Program-made: the position numbers and the translations under genes
The notes under the pieces: model-generated
The model's database searches: none
Told to the model about the DNA's origin: nothing
The model's input: the letters and a program-made list of their open reading frames with translations, nothing else
Shown: positions 20,133 through 29,505 of the stretch, piece after piece
Numbering within the stretch: position 1 is the stretch's first letter
Layout: each line of letters begins with the position of its first letter
Assembly (NCBI GenBank): GCA_947507965.1
Contig: CANNQU010000010.1
Coordinates: 1-64,000 of the forward strand
Reading direction: 5' to 3'
DNA: 64,000 nt
Source: Bacteroidota bacterium
GTDB lineage: Bacteria; Bacteroidota; Bacteroidia; UKL13-3

Positions 20133-21063
20133 GCGTAAGTTTTTGCGCGACGTGGCAGGCACTACTGCATTTATGGCGCTTTATAGCTTCCCAAAAGAGT
20201 TATTAGCGAATACCAGCGAGTATGTAAAAATTACCGTATTACACACCAATGACTGGCATAGCCGTATCGAGCCATTCCCTGATGACGGAGGCAAATTTGC
20301 CGGCATGGGAGGAGCCGTATACCGCGCCCGAATAATCCAAGAAATACGCAAAACCGAAAAGAATGTTCTTTTACTCGATGATGGTGATGTATTTCAAGGT
20401 ACGCCCTATTTTAATTTTTTTGGAGGAGAGCTAGAATACAAGCTAATGAGTAAAATGGGGTATGATGCGAGCACTTTAGGAAACCATGATTTTGATGCCG
20501 GACTGGAAGGATTGCTCAAGCAATTACCCAACGCTAACTTCCCCATTTTAAATGCCAATTATAATTTCGATGACACGATATTAAAAAATAAATTTAAACC
20601 ATATCAAGTATTCGTTAAAGACGGAGTGCGTATTGGAGTGTTTGGGATAGGCATTAAATTAGATGGCCTGGTTCCGGCAAAAATGTGCGGTGATACACGT
20701 TATAATGAGCCGATTAAAGTAGCGAATAAAATTTCGAAAGAGCTAAGAGACGAAGAACATTGTGAATTGGTGATTTGCTTATCCCATCTAGGTTACAAGT
20801 ACAAAGACAACACCATCAGCGATGAGGTTTTGGCACAAAATACAGAGGGAATTGACTTTATTATTGGTGGACACACACATACCTTTATGGATGCACCGGC
20901 TAGCATGAAAAACAGTGTTGGAGATGAAGTTTTAATTTTCCAAGTGGGGTGGGCAGGCATAAATTTAGGCAGAGTAGATTTTTTTCTCGAGAAAAAATCT
21001 AAGAAAAAATGGTCGAAACATCATACTGTAATGATTCGTAAAAAAACAAGTGAAAATAAATAA
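20107..21063 (+). CDS. metallophosphoesterase domain of UshA/5'-nucleotidase family, Tat-like signal
   Basis: SRRKFLRDVAGTTAFMALYSFP twin-arginine; ITVLHTNDWHSRIEPFP, LLLDDGDVFQGTPYFNFFGGELEYKLMSKMGYDASTLGNHDFDAG, FIIGGHTHTF. Confidence 0.92.
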   Translation: MVEYNYKSRRKFLRDVAGTTAFMALYSFPKELLANTSEYVKITVLHTNDWHSRIEPFPDDGGKFAGMGGAVYRARIIQEIRKTEKNVLLLDDGDVFQGTPYFNFFGGELEYKLMSKMGYDASTLGNHDFDAGLEGLLKQLPNANFPILNANYNFDDTILKNKFKPYQVFVKDGVRIGVFGIGIKLDGLVPAKMCGDTRYNEPIKVANKISKELRDEEHCELVICLSHLGYKYKDNTISDEVLAQNTEGIDFIIGGHTHTFMDAPASMKNSVGDEVLIFQVGWAGINLGRVDFFLEKKSKKKWSKHHTVMIRKKTSENK

Positions 21064-21273
21064 AAATAAATTTTTTTATGAATACAATTTACTTCACTTT
21101 TACAACAGGATTTAAAATCAAATTCTCAACATTATTTTATTGATAAGTAATTAAATGACACAATTTTTACACACTTAAATTTTGTTATTAAGGAGAAGTT
21201 GGCTTAAAAAATAACCGGGGGGCGAGTTTTACATATAATTACAAGAGTTTACTTAACATACGAAATATTGTCT

Positions 21274-22716
21274 ATGTCTACGCAAGTTACGGAAAGAAGT
21301 CATTCAAGCATCTGGGTGAACTGTTTAAAATTGATACAAGATAATTTGCCAGCACAAAGTTTCAAAACTTGGTTCGAGCCAATTATTCCAATTAAGTTAG
21401 AAAATAATATTTTAACCATTCAGGTGCCGAGCCAATTTTTTTATGAGTGGCTGGAAGAACATTATGTAACCTTGCTTCGCAAAACCATTAAACAGGAATT
21501 AGGAAAAGATGGTAGATTAGAATATAGTATTATTATAGAAAACAATAATGCAAAACCATATACGATAAATTTGCCAACGGCTCATGGTCAAAAAAACGAA
21601 AATAACGAAGTAAATATTCCTTTTAATGTAGGAACAACCATTAAAAACCCTTTTGTAATTCCCGGCATTAAAAAATACAATATAGAAAGCAATCTGAATC
21701 AGAAGTATGTTTTTGATAGCTTTTTAGAAGGGGAGAGCAACCGTTTGGCACGTACTGCCGGAACGACTGTAGCAGCAAAGCCTGCGGGCACTGCATTCAA
21801 CCCATTAATGATTTTTGGGGGTGTGGGCTTAGGCAAAACCCATTTAGTGCATGCCATAGGCAATCAAATAAAACAACTGCACAAAAATAAGATTGTACTG
21901 TACGTTAGCTCTGATAAGTTCACCAATCAATTCGTTGACAGCATGAGGAATGAAAAGTTTAACGACTTCATGAATTTCTACCAGTATATTGATGTGCTTA
22001 TTTTAGATGATGTGCAGTTTTTAAGCGGCAGAGAAAAAACACAAGAAATATTTTTCCAGATATTCAATGCCTTGCACCAATCGGGCAAGCAATTGATTTT
22101 AACAAGCGATAGAGCCCCAAAAGATTTAAAAGGCATGGACGAACGCCTATTGAGTCGATTTAAATGGGGCCTGAGTGCTGAGCTTACCACCCCCGACTTT
22201 GAGACTCGTATCGAAATCCTAAAACAAAAAATGTATCAGGAGGGTGTGCAATTACCACAAGAGGTAGTGGAGTTTGTTGCTCATAATATTAATACCAATA
22301 TTCGCGAGCTGGAAGGTGCAATGATTTCACTATTAGCCCAAGCTTCACTTAATAGAAGGCAAATAGATTTAGACTTAGCAAAACAAATGATTAAGAATTT
22401 TGTGAAGAACTCGAGCAGAGAGATAAGTATCGATTATATTCAAAAAGTAGTATGCGACTATTATAAAATTTCGGTGGAGTTGGTTAAATCGAAGACACGT
22501 AAACGTGAGATTGTACAAGCTCGTCAAATTTCAATGTTTTTTGCCAAAGACCTAACCAAATCGTCATTAAAAACGATTGGAATGTTTTTTGGTGGACGCG
22601 ACCATAGCACCGTTATTCATGCCTGCCAAACGGTTAACGACTTAATGGAAACCGATAAACAATTTAAGAATGACGTGGTGGAAATTGGCAAAAAAATAAA
22701 GATCAATACGGTATAA
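21274..22716 (+). CDS. dnaA: chromosomal replication initiator protein DnaA
   Basis: FNPLMIFGGVGLGKTHLVHAIGNQI, LDDVQFLSGREKTQEIFFQIFNALHQ, DNA-binding signature FFGGRDHSTVIHACQTV. Confidence 0.98.
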   Translation: MSTQVTERSHSSIWVNCLKLIQDNLPAQSFKTWFEPIIPIKLENNILTIQVPSQFFYEWLEEHYVTLLRKTIKQELGKDGRLEYSIIIENNNAKPYTINLPTAHGQKNENNEVNIPFNVGTTIKNPFVIPGIKKYNIESNLNQKYVFDSFLEGESNRLARTAGTTVAAKPAGTAFNPLMIFGGVGLGKTHLVHAIGNQIKQLHKNKIVLYVSSDKFTNQFVDSMRNEKFNDFMNFYQYIDVLILDDVQFLSGREKTQEIFFQIFNALHQSGKQLILTSDRAPKDLKGMDERLLSRFKWGLSAELTTPDFETRIEILKQKMYQEGVQLPQEVVEFVAHNINTNIRELEGAMISLLAQASLNRRQIDLDLAKQMIKNFVKNSSREISIDYIQKVVCDYYKISVELVKSKTRKREIVQARQISMFFAKDLTKSSLKTIGMFFGGRDHSTVIHACQTVNDLMETDKQFKNDVVEIGKKIKINTV

Positions 22717-22740
22717 TAGATCAAACGAATACCCCATTTC

Positions 22741-22780
22741 GAAAAAGTGCAAACTGATACTCAGCTTGCACTTTTTCTTT
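22741..22780 (+). terminator. Rho-independent terminator after dnaA
   Basis: Perfect 12-bp stem GAAAAAGTGCAA / TTGCACTTTTTC followed by TTT. Confidence 0.85.
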
Positions 22781-22845
22781 TGAGGATGTGCGCAATACAA
22801 CCATTTAACAAAATTTTTCGATATTATTTGATACACTTGTACTTT

Positions 22846-24573
22846 ATGCGGAACCTCTTATTCTTTTTACTTCTTTTATTCGGATATCATCTCGCACATT
22901 CGCAAAATGAAAGCTCATTTTATTCGCAACGTGACGTAAAAATGAACTATTATGATGCCGCTGTATGTAATACCACGGAGGCCTCCAGCATTCAACATTT
23001 CATTCAAAAAGAATTGGGCTGTGAGTTGGTGCTATCTCATTATTCGGAGAATCAATACGCGAAGATTTATACGTTCACACAACGGAAAAATGAGATCGAA
23101 GTGTATCATGGTTTTTCGAAAGTTATAGTAGAAAACACATCACACGCCATACTGGTGATGCATGACCTTTTTTATGACCTCCCCGAGACCGTAACTTCCG
23201 CACCCAATGCTTGCTGGTATTTCCATCAAAAGAATTGGGTGCTAGCCACTAGAACCATCGAATGGAATAGAGAAGAAGAGACCATCAATGAAATATTAAC
23301 GGGCGACAACAGGCAAATACTCTTGAGAACCGACCTCGCTCTGCGCAGCCAACTCAAAGATACAACGATACGAGTTAAAGTATTTTATCCCGACCCTTTA
23401 ACCTCTGCACATAAAAACTATGCAGCCCCATATCTCGACTATAACGATAGTGATGTTGCCGTGCTCAATGCCCAACGAATTTGGAAAAATGTAACCTGTA
23501 ATTTCAAAAATGATACCTTCTGGCTTTCCAATAAATATTTAGTCCCCGCTAAATACAACAACAATACGTCGTTTGAGCCTGTATTTAAAGTACTTGATAC
23601 CGTTTTTGATTTCACCCGCCATCAACATGAATTTGAAGATATGATGGTATTTTATCATATCACTACGTTTCAAAACTATATCAACAGCTTGGGGTACGAT
23701 TCCTTGGGTTTTCGTCCTACTCCGTATGATGCTCACGCCATTCAAGCCGATAACTCCATGTATCTTCCTGGCTGGGGTTTGGCGTATGGAACCGGAGGAA
23801 TTGATGATGCGGAAGATGCACAAACCATCGTTCACGAGTACTCGCATAGCTTGCGAGAATATGCCTCACCCTCTACTAATAATGGTTTGGAAAGACAGGC
23901 GATGGAGGAAGGATTGATGGATTATTTTGCCACTTCCTATAAAATGGGCATCGACAGTTTTGGATGGAAAAAGTTTGGCTTCTGGGATGGAAATAATGCC
24001 CCGACCTATTCCGGGCGATCGGTAGCAAGCCCTAAAATTTACCCTCAGGCTCTCACCGGTAATGTATATGACAACAGCGAAATATGGTCGAGCGCACTCA
24101 TGCGGATTTATTTCAAATTAGGGAAAACGGTGACCGATAAATTAGGTATTCAAACCCTCTACTACCTAAGTAATAACCTATCGATGTCGCAAGCGGCCTT
24201 GCTAATCATAAAATCGGATACGACTCTTTTTAACGGTATTCATGCAGAGGTGATTTGGCGTACCTTCGCCGAAACCCATATACTACCTTGGTATAATGGC
24301 ATAAGTACACGCTTAATAAATAATCAGGAGCCTATAAAACTCGTTAATTCGTTGAATTTCATGATGGGCAAAAGCGACTTATTCGTTACTCTTCCTCTGG
24401 AAGAATCAGGAAGTTATAGCATAACGAATAATTTACAACAACTCATTGCAAGTGATCATTTCAGCGGCAATAATTTTAGTATCACTCCAAATCGCGTTAA
24501 AAGTCCCGGGATATATTATCTTACCGTATCAACGCCAACGTTTACGATCACAAAAAAAATCATCATGTATTAG
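22846..24573 (+). CDS. secreted zinc metallopeptidase (gluzincin, fungalysin/thermolysin-like) with T9SS-type C-terminal region
   Basis: TIVHEYSHSLREYASPS..EEGLMDYFATSYK (HEYSH + downstream E); signal peptide MRNLLFFLLLLFGYHLAHSQ; C-terminal YYLTVSTPTFTITKKIIMY. Confidence 0.75.
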   Translation: MRNLLFFLLLLFGYHLAHSQNESSFYSQRDVKMNYYDAAVCNTTEASSIQHFIQKELGCELVLSHYSENQYAKIYTFTQRKNEIEVYHGFSKVIVENTSHAILVMHDLFYDLPETVTSAPNACWYFHQKNWVLATRTIEWNREEETINEILTGDNRQILLRTDLALRSQLKDTTIRVKVFYPDPLTSAHKNYAAPYLDYNDSDVAVLNAQRIWKNVTCNFKNDTFWLSNKYLVPAKYNNNTSFEPVFKVLDTVFDFTRHQHEFEDMMVFYHITTFQNYINSLGYDSLGFRPTPYDAHAIQADNSMYLPGWGLAYGTGGIDDAEDAQTIVHEYSHSLREYASPSTNNGLERQAMEEGLMDYFATSYKMGIDSFGWKKFGFWDGNNAPTYSGRSVASPKIYPQALTGNVYDNSEIWSSALMRIYFKLGKTVTDKLGIQTLYYLSNNLSMSQAALLIIKSDTTLFNGIHAEVIWRTFAETHILPWYNGISTRLINNQEPIKLVNSLNFMMGKSDLFVTLPLEESGSYSITNNLQQLIASDHFSGNNFSITPNRVKSPGIYYLTVSTPTFTITKKIIMY

Positions 24574-24584
24574 TAGATTACGTA

Positions 24585-24998
24585 CTAAATGGTTGCTATT
24601 ACCTTGAGTTCGATAGCAATTGGAGTAGGCAGGCAGTTAATTTCACAGGTGGTTCTGCATGGAAGATTCTCCTTGAAATAGTCGGCATAAATTCTATTAT
24701 AGATTTTAAAATCATCTTTCATATTGGTAAGAAACACGGTAACATCAATAATGTTGTCCCAGCTGCTTCCCGCCTCTTCCAGGATATATCTAATATTTCG
24801 AAATACACTGTGGCATTGGGCTTCAATATCATAGCTAATAATTTCTCCCGCTTCATTGAGCTCCACACCGGGAATCTTTTCCTTTCCGCGTTCACGTGGG
24901 CCTACGCCCGACAAGAAAAGTAAATTACCCACCCGGCGTGCGTGCGGATATAGGCCTACCGGTTCGGGTGCTCTCGACGAATTAATTTTATCTTCCAT
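24585..24998 (-). CDS. RidA family protein (reactive intermediate/aminomuconate deaminase-like)
   Basis: PEPVGLYPHARRVGNLLFLSGVGPR; FRNIRYILEEAGSSWDNIIDVTVFLTNMKDDFKIYNRIYADYF; CRTTCEINCLPTPIAIELKVIA. Confidence 0.9.
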   Translation of the reverse strand: MEDKINSSRAPEPVGLYPHARRVGNLLFLSGVGPRERGKEKIPGVELNEAGEIISYDIEAQCHSVFRNIRYILEEAGSSWDNIIDVTVFLTNMKDDFKIYNRIYADYFKENLPCRTTCEINCLPTPIAIELKVIATI

Positions 24999-25010
24999 AC
25001 TGCAAAAATA

Positions 25011-25042
25011 AAAAAGGCTGCCTTAATCAAGCAGCCTTTTTT
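25011..25042 (-). terminator. Rho-independent terminator for the minus-strand lipoprotein gene 25060-25590
   Basis: AAAAAGGCTGC / GCAGCCTTTTT perfect 11-bp stem with 9-nt loop. Confidence 0.8.
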
Positions 25043-25059
25043 AATATTATTTGTTTTGA

Positions 25060-25590
25060 TTATTTCTTCTCGCAGCAATCTTTGCTCGTAGTACATGCAG
25101 CCATACACTCTTCTTTCGACATATCAAATGCTCCTTGAAATGAATTCATTGGATCTTGATTTGCTATTAATTCATCCTGAAACTCTTTTAATTTTTTAAC
25201 GGCTTCATCTCCTTTTACTTCTCCACTCATCACTTTAGCTTTCCAAGCGGTAAACTCTTCTGTTTTCAATTTTAATTTCGCTTTAAAATCGGTGATGTTT
25301 TTAATGGTCATGCTCATCCCCTCTTTGCCGGCACAATTCATTTTCAAGCTGTCCATAGATGCTTTCATTTTCTTGTCGGTACACTCTTTATTACACGCTT
25401 CTTCGCATGCTTTTGTGGTCTCAGCGGCCACCGTGGTCATGGTATCAGCCATTCCATTTACATGGGTTACCATCGCAGTCCATTCGCCTTCGAATTTGGC
25501 AATATTATCTACTAATCCTTTGTCGACACCGCCGCAAGAAGCGACTAAAAAAGCAACTACAGTAGCTGCAAATAAAAATTTAAATTTCAT
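25060..25590 (-). CDS. cysteine-rich putative lipoprotein, unknown function
   Basis: Lipobox-like VASCGGVDKG; conserved-looking Cys clusters CEEACNKEC, NCAGKEG, EECMAACTTSKDCCEKK. Confidence 0.7.
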   Translation of the reverse strand: MKFKFLFAATVVAFLVASCGGVDKGLVDNIAKFEGEWTAMVTHVNGMADTMTTVAAETTKACEEACNKECTDKKMKASMDSLKMNCAGKEGMSMTIKNITDFKAKLKLKTEEFTAWKAKVMSGEVKGDEAVKKLKEFQDELIANQDPMNSFQGAFDMSKEECMAACTTSKDCCEKK

Positions 25591-25629
25591 GATACTTTTG
25601 TGAATTAATGGTTTGATTTACTTCTGCTA

Positions 25630-25637
25630 CAAAGGTA
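25630..25637 (-). promoter_or_regulatory. candidate -7 element (TAnnTTTG on minus strand) for 25060-25590
   Basis: CAAAGGTA on + strand = TACCTTTG on - strand, 40 nt upstream of ATG. Confidence 0.45.
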
Positions 25638-25672
25638 ATTGTTAAACTTTACTCATAAAAATAAATTTGTAT

Positions 25673-25680
25673 TACTTTTG
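25673..25680 (+). promoter_or_regulatory. candidate -7 element for 25707-25931
   Basis: TACTTTTG matches TAnnTTTG 26 nt upstream of ATG. Confidence 0.4.
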
Positions 25681-25706
25681 AAGCCAATTCGCAACCCTTA
25701 AATAAT

Positions 25707-25931
25707 ATGAGACGATCGATTCTTTTAACTACGCTGGGATTCCTATTTGCTACAACCTTTTCCTGTACGGGCCAAAACGATGTAAAAAAGCAAAAAGAGG
25801 AACAGAAAGCCGACTCTTTAGAGAAGAGAACACAACATGCGATGGACTCGGCACAAGATGCGTATCTGAAATTGATTAATTCAATGCCCGACAGTGATAT
25901 CGTTAACGACCCCAATGTTCCAACACCTTAG
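25707..25931 (+). CDS. small putative lipoprotein, unknown function
   Basis: MRRSILLTTLGFLFATTFSCTGQND signal peptide with lipobox; charged remainder. Confidence 0.6.
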   Translation: MRRSILLTTLGFLFATTFSCTGQNDVKKQKEEQKADSLEKRTQHAMDSAQDAYLKLINSMPDSDIVNDPNVPTP

Positions 25932-25947
25932 GGGCGGTGTGGTTGCG

Positions 25948-27318
25948 TTAACGCGTTAAAACAAACTTCTCGTCTTTTAGCATAAATTTTTGTGAGCCCA
26001 CATAGAAGGTATCGCCTTCATTAAGCTTGGATAAGTTGCTAATATCTTGCTCGATGGTATGAATACTTCCGCCTGTTTTTCTTGCTATTTCAAGGTATTG
26101 TGTGTTTATACCATCATTGGTGCCGCACAAAACTATTTGTACCGGTTTCTTAACCTTCCAAAGCAGTGGGAAATCTCGACAATCGCTCAAATTGTCGGCA
26201 ATTAAAATGGCTTCACTACAATCTTTACAATTCTCAAAGGCTTTTAGTAGCGCCTCAATATCATTTTCAGGCACGTCGCCACCACCGTTACCTTTAGCCA
26301 TTACTTTACGTAATTCCTTAAACACAAATTCGGCCGACTGTGGCGAAATAAAATAAATCCCTCCCGTGTTTCCCATGGGCTTGGATACGTCGGGTCGATT
26401 ATCCCCATCATTGAAAACCACCACCGACCGTATTCGTTTTAAATTCGACTCGACGGAAGTCCAGGCGAGAAGCTGCAAAATATATTGGGTCATGCTACCC
26501 GTGACATCGGTTACCAGCAACATCTTATTCCATTGGTTTCGTTTCAATATCTTAAAAATAGTACTATCGATAAAATATTTTTTATCCGTCATATAATATT
26601 TGAACGGATAGTCGTAGATGATACGCTTGGTATGCACGAGCAAGGTATCATAAATATTTTTTCGCTTCCTGTTCCATATTCCAGCCTTATCGTATCGGAT
26701 ATCACGTTTTTGTTTCCATTTCGCTTTTGGAATATAATACGTTCCTACACGAACTTTTTTCTTTTTTGTTTCCTCGATGGTATCTACAGGCTCGAGTTTA
26801 AAGTTTGCATCTAAAAAGTCGGCATCTTTTTTGGTTGTTTCTTTAGTGGTTGGCTGCTGAAAAAAAACGACAAAACCATGAAAATACTTCTGGCATTCTT
26901 CCATATTATGGCAGCCTGTTTGCGCGATGAATTTCCATTTTATGGTAGTCGAATTAAAAAGCTGAGGCGCTATTTTTTTCAGGTTATCAAGACGCACACG
27001 ATTGAGTTGAGGCTGATCGAAACTGGTTACCTGCCGATACTCCGAATACACCAGATGAATTTCATATACCGCTTTCCCTTTCAATGCCTTGGCCAACTGA
27101 GGATTTAAAATAGAATCATCGGCGAAGCTCGTTTTCAGGATAATGGAAGGCACCGATTTGTCGGGTTTTTGATAAACATCAACAGTAGATTGCTTCTCCC
27201 CCATCAAATAATCGACACTCACTAACTGAGCCTGAAGCATGGAGGTAATGAAGCAAAAAAAAACGAATGTTAGTACTCGCATGAGTGGCGAATTTAGTGA
27301 AAAATACACATAGAACAT
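25948..27318 (-). CDS. secreted VWA-like domain protein
   Basis: Signal peptide (FFCFITSMLQAQ); LLVTDVTGSMTQYILQLLAW (MIDAS-like DxTGS) and VVVFNDGDNRPD. Confidence 0.6.
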   Translation of the reverse strand: MFYVYFSLNSPLMRVLTFVFFCFITSMLQAQLVSVDYLMGEKQSTVDVYQKPDKSVPSIILKTSFADDSILNPQLAKALKGKAVYEIHLVYSEYRQVTSFDQPQLNRVRLDNLKKIAPQLFNSTTIKWKFIAQTGCHNMEECQKYFHGFVVFFQQPTTKETTKKDADFLDANFKLEPVDTIEETKKKKVRVGTYYIPKAKWKQKRDIRYDKAGIWNRKRKNIYDTLLVHTKRIIYDYPFKYYMTDKKYFIDSTIFKILKRNQWNKMLLVTDVTGSMTQYILQLLAWTSVESNLKRIRSVVVFNDGDNRPDVSKPMGNTGGIYFISPQSAEFVFKELRKVMAKGNGGGDVPENDIEALLKAFENCKDCSEAILIADNLSDCRDFPLLWKVKKPVQIVLCGTNDGINTQYLEIARKTGGSIHTIEQDISNLSKLNEGDTFYVGSQKFMLKDEKFVLTR

Positions 27319-27460
27319 TTACATTGAATTTCAGTAAATCAATTAATGATCAACGAGACTGATAAAATAAGGTATTGAATTTATTCAGCTACTGTGGCCG
27401 TGCGGCCAAAATAGTCAATGCTAAAACCCAAAACAAGCACTTGTCCAAGGCATGTTAACA

Positions 27461-29059
27461 TCACTGAGACATGGCTACACCTTCACTTCCCATAAGTATA
27501 ATGATTTGATTCCCCTCTTTTATTAAATTGACAGATTGATTACTGGCATTTCTATAGGTAACACCACGGCTCTCTACTGACGTATTTTCAACTTTTGTAA
27601 AGCCCGTCAAGGATTGCTCCAATGCTGCAAAAATCAAATCACTTTTACTCCCTGCATTTCCATTGAGATTAATAACAAAGGCGTATCCTTTTGCAATGAA
27701 ATCCTCCATAAAAGTATATCGCGTTTCATTATTAGTATAATATCCTGTGTTCACTTGTACTTCTTCGGATTTCCAAGGACTACCACCATATAGGTAGAAG
27801 TCATACGTCACATCCCTTAAAATTTTTCCTTGTGATACAAGTTGCGTTTCTGATGACTGTTTGCTAAAATCGTCGTTAGATTTTTTGTATTTATTTTTAA
27901 TATCTGAAATTGAAGATTTAAATGGTATCCCATCGGGAGCGTCAAATTTGACTTTAGAAGTAATCGCTCCAATATTAAAAAAATCTGTGTGAACATTATC
28001 GTAGCCTGTCTTACCTGTGCACAAAAAGTATACAAAATCCTCAGCAACTCCATCAAATTGAGGATTGATAACATATTTGCCATCCATGTCAATAAATCCT
28101 ACTTTCCCGGCACTAAGTACCAAAGCTAGTTTACCATTAAATGGAAGCGCTTTATCGAACTGGGGGTTGATACTTATTTTGCCATCTTTATCAATATAAC
28201 CCCAATTTTTTCCAGAAAGGACTGCTGCTAGCTTCCCTCCTGAAAATGGATACGCATCACCAAACTGAGGGTTAATCGTTATTTTGCCATCTTTATCTAT
28301 CCAACCATATTTCCCATCTTGATTTACAAGAAAAACATCCCCATCGTTTGTCATCTCTGTAAATTGAGGATTAATTAAAAACTTTCCCTTCGCATCAATC
28401 AAACCTGCTTTACCACCAGATCTAACTACAGCCTTACCATTGCGAAATGAAACAGCATCCTCAAATTGATAGTTAATGGTAATTTTACCCTCCTTATCGA
28501 TATATCCCCATTTGTTATCTGTATTTTTAACTGCACATTTTCCATCAGAAAATTTATCTACAATTGAAAACTGAGGATTGATTTTAACCTTACCCTCTTT
28601 ATCTAAAAACCCCCATTTTGTTTCTCCTGTTTCTGTCATTGTGCTATAGGCAGCTAATCCTTCATTATAAATTCGCACTTCTTCTGCGTCTTGAATCGTA
28701 AATTTCACTGCCCCTTTTGTATCAATTGCAGTTGGTGCTGCATTTTCGCTTATTACCCAAGCTATTTCTTCATTAAAAACAGTCGCACTTTTGTAATTCG
28801 CTGTTATTGAATATTTACCATCTTCTCCAATATAGCCCCATTGTGGTTTATCTCCTGACGTTTGAACTAAAGCAAACCCATTTCTAAAAACAGTTGCTTC
28901 TGAAAATTGTGGATTAATCATTATTTTCCCTTCCCGATCAACATATTCATACTGATTGTCATTTTTTACAGGGAATAATTTTATTTCTCCAATGCTGTTT
29001 GAATTAAAACCGCAAGATGCGAGAAATACAGATAAAATAATAAGTGAAAAGTAGCGCAT
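27461..29059 (-). CDS. WG-repeat lipoprotein
   Basis: ATG at 29059 (MRYFSLIILSVFLASCGFNS); tandem WGYIDKDGKITINPQF-type units. Confidence 0.88.
   Translation of the reverse strand: MRYFSLIILSVFLASCGFNSNSIGEIKLFPVKNDNQYEYVDREGKIMINPQFSEATVFRNGFALVQTSGDKPQWGYIGEDGKYSITANYKSATVFNEEIAWVISENAAPTAIDTKGAVKFTIQDAEEVRIYNEGLAAYSTMTETGETKWGFLDKEGKVKINPQFSIVDKFSDGKCAVKNTDNKWGYIDKEGKITINYQFEDAVSFRNGKAVVRSGGKAGLIDAKGKFLINPQFTEMTNDGDVFLVNQDGKYGWIDKDGKITINPQFGDAYPFSGGKLAAVLSGKNWGYIDKDGKISINPQFDKALPFNGKLALVLSAGKVGFIDMDGKYVINPQFDGVAEDFVYFLCTGKTGYDNVHTDFFNIGAITSKVKFDAPDGIPFKSSISDIKNKYKKSNDDFSKQSSETQLVSQGKILRDVTYDFYLYGGSPWKSEEVQVNTGYYTNNETRYTFMEDFIAKGYAFVINLNGNAGSKSDLIFAALEQSLTGFTKVENTSVESRGVTYRNASNQSVNLIKEGNQIIILMGSEGVAMSQ
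28070..28985 (-). repeat. tandem WG repeats (about nine degenerate units) within the coding region
   Basis: YEYVDREGKIMINPQF, WGYIGEDGKYSITANY, WGFLDKEGKVKINPQF, WGYIDKEGKITINYQF, AGLIDAKGKFLINPQF, YGWIDKDGKITINPQF, WGYIDKDGKISINPQF, VGFIDMDGKYVINPQF. Confidence 0.8.
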
Positions 29060-29079
29060 AAGGATATTATTTACAGTGT

Positions 29080-29388
29080 TTAAAATAAATTTATAGAAAT
29101 TTGGTTCGTTAGGTAAGTGGGTGACAAAATAGTAATGGGTGACAAATGCCAAAATGTTGCATCATTTGTTCCGGATGCTTTTAACGATGGTTGAAGGACA
29201 TTGATTAACATTAATAGAATGTAGAATAAAAGCATTGAAGGCGTTTTAAATATGGAGTATATTCCATCAATTGCATTTCGAAAGAATGTTACAACTATTT
29301 CTTTAAAGTCACCTTTATAAAAAGAATTTACTTCTTCATAAATACTTGATTGAAATTCGGGTAATTCAGGCTGATTTGATTGCTCCAT
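29080..29388 (-). CDS. small membrane protein, possibly a truncated gene
   Basis: ATG at 29388 (MEQSNQPELPEFQ...); one clear hydrophobic stretch PSMLLFYILLMLINVL, then an atypical C-terminus. Confidence 0.4.
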   Translation of the reverse strand: MEQSNQPELPEFQSSIYEEVNSFYKGDFKEIVVTFFRNAIDGIYSIFKTPSMLLFYILLMLINVLQPSLKASGTNDATFWHLSPITILSPTYLTNQISINLF

Positions 29389-29505
29389 TATTATCCTTAT
29401 GGAATTTTCTTTACAAAATAAAAAAAAACAAATACTTGTCAAATATAATCTGTTTCTTAATAGTATAAGAAATATTCTTGAATAACTTGGGAGGCAACAG
29501 ACGCT

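Noticed and set aside
25948-25959. Perfect 12-bp palindrome TTAACGCGTTAA
   Set aside because: Contains the stop codon of the minus-strand VWA-like gene; too short and not repeated nearby to claim function.
27395-27408. TGGCCGTGCGGCCA hairpin downstream of the WG gene
   Set aside because: Short palindrome without a T tract on either strand; cannot be assigned as a terminator.
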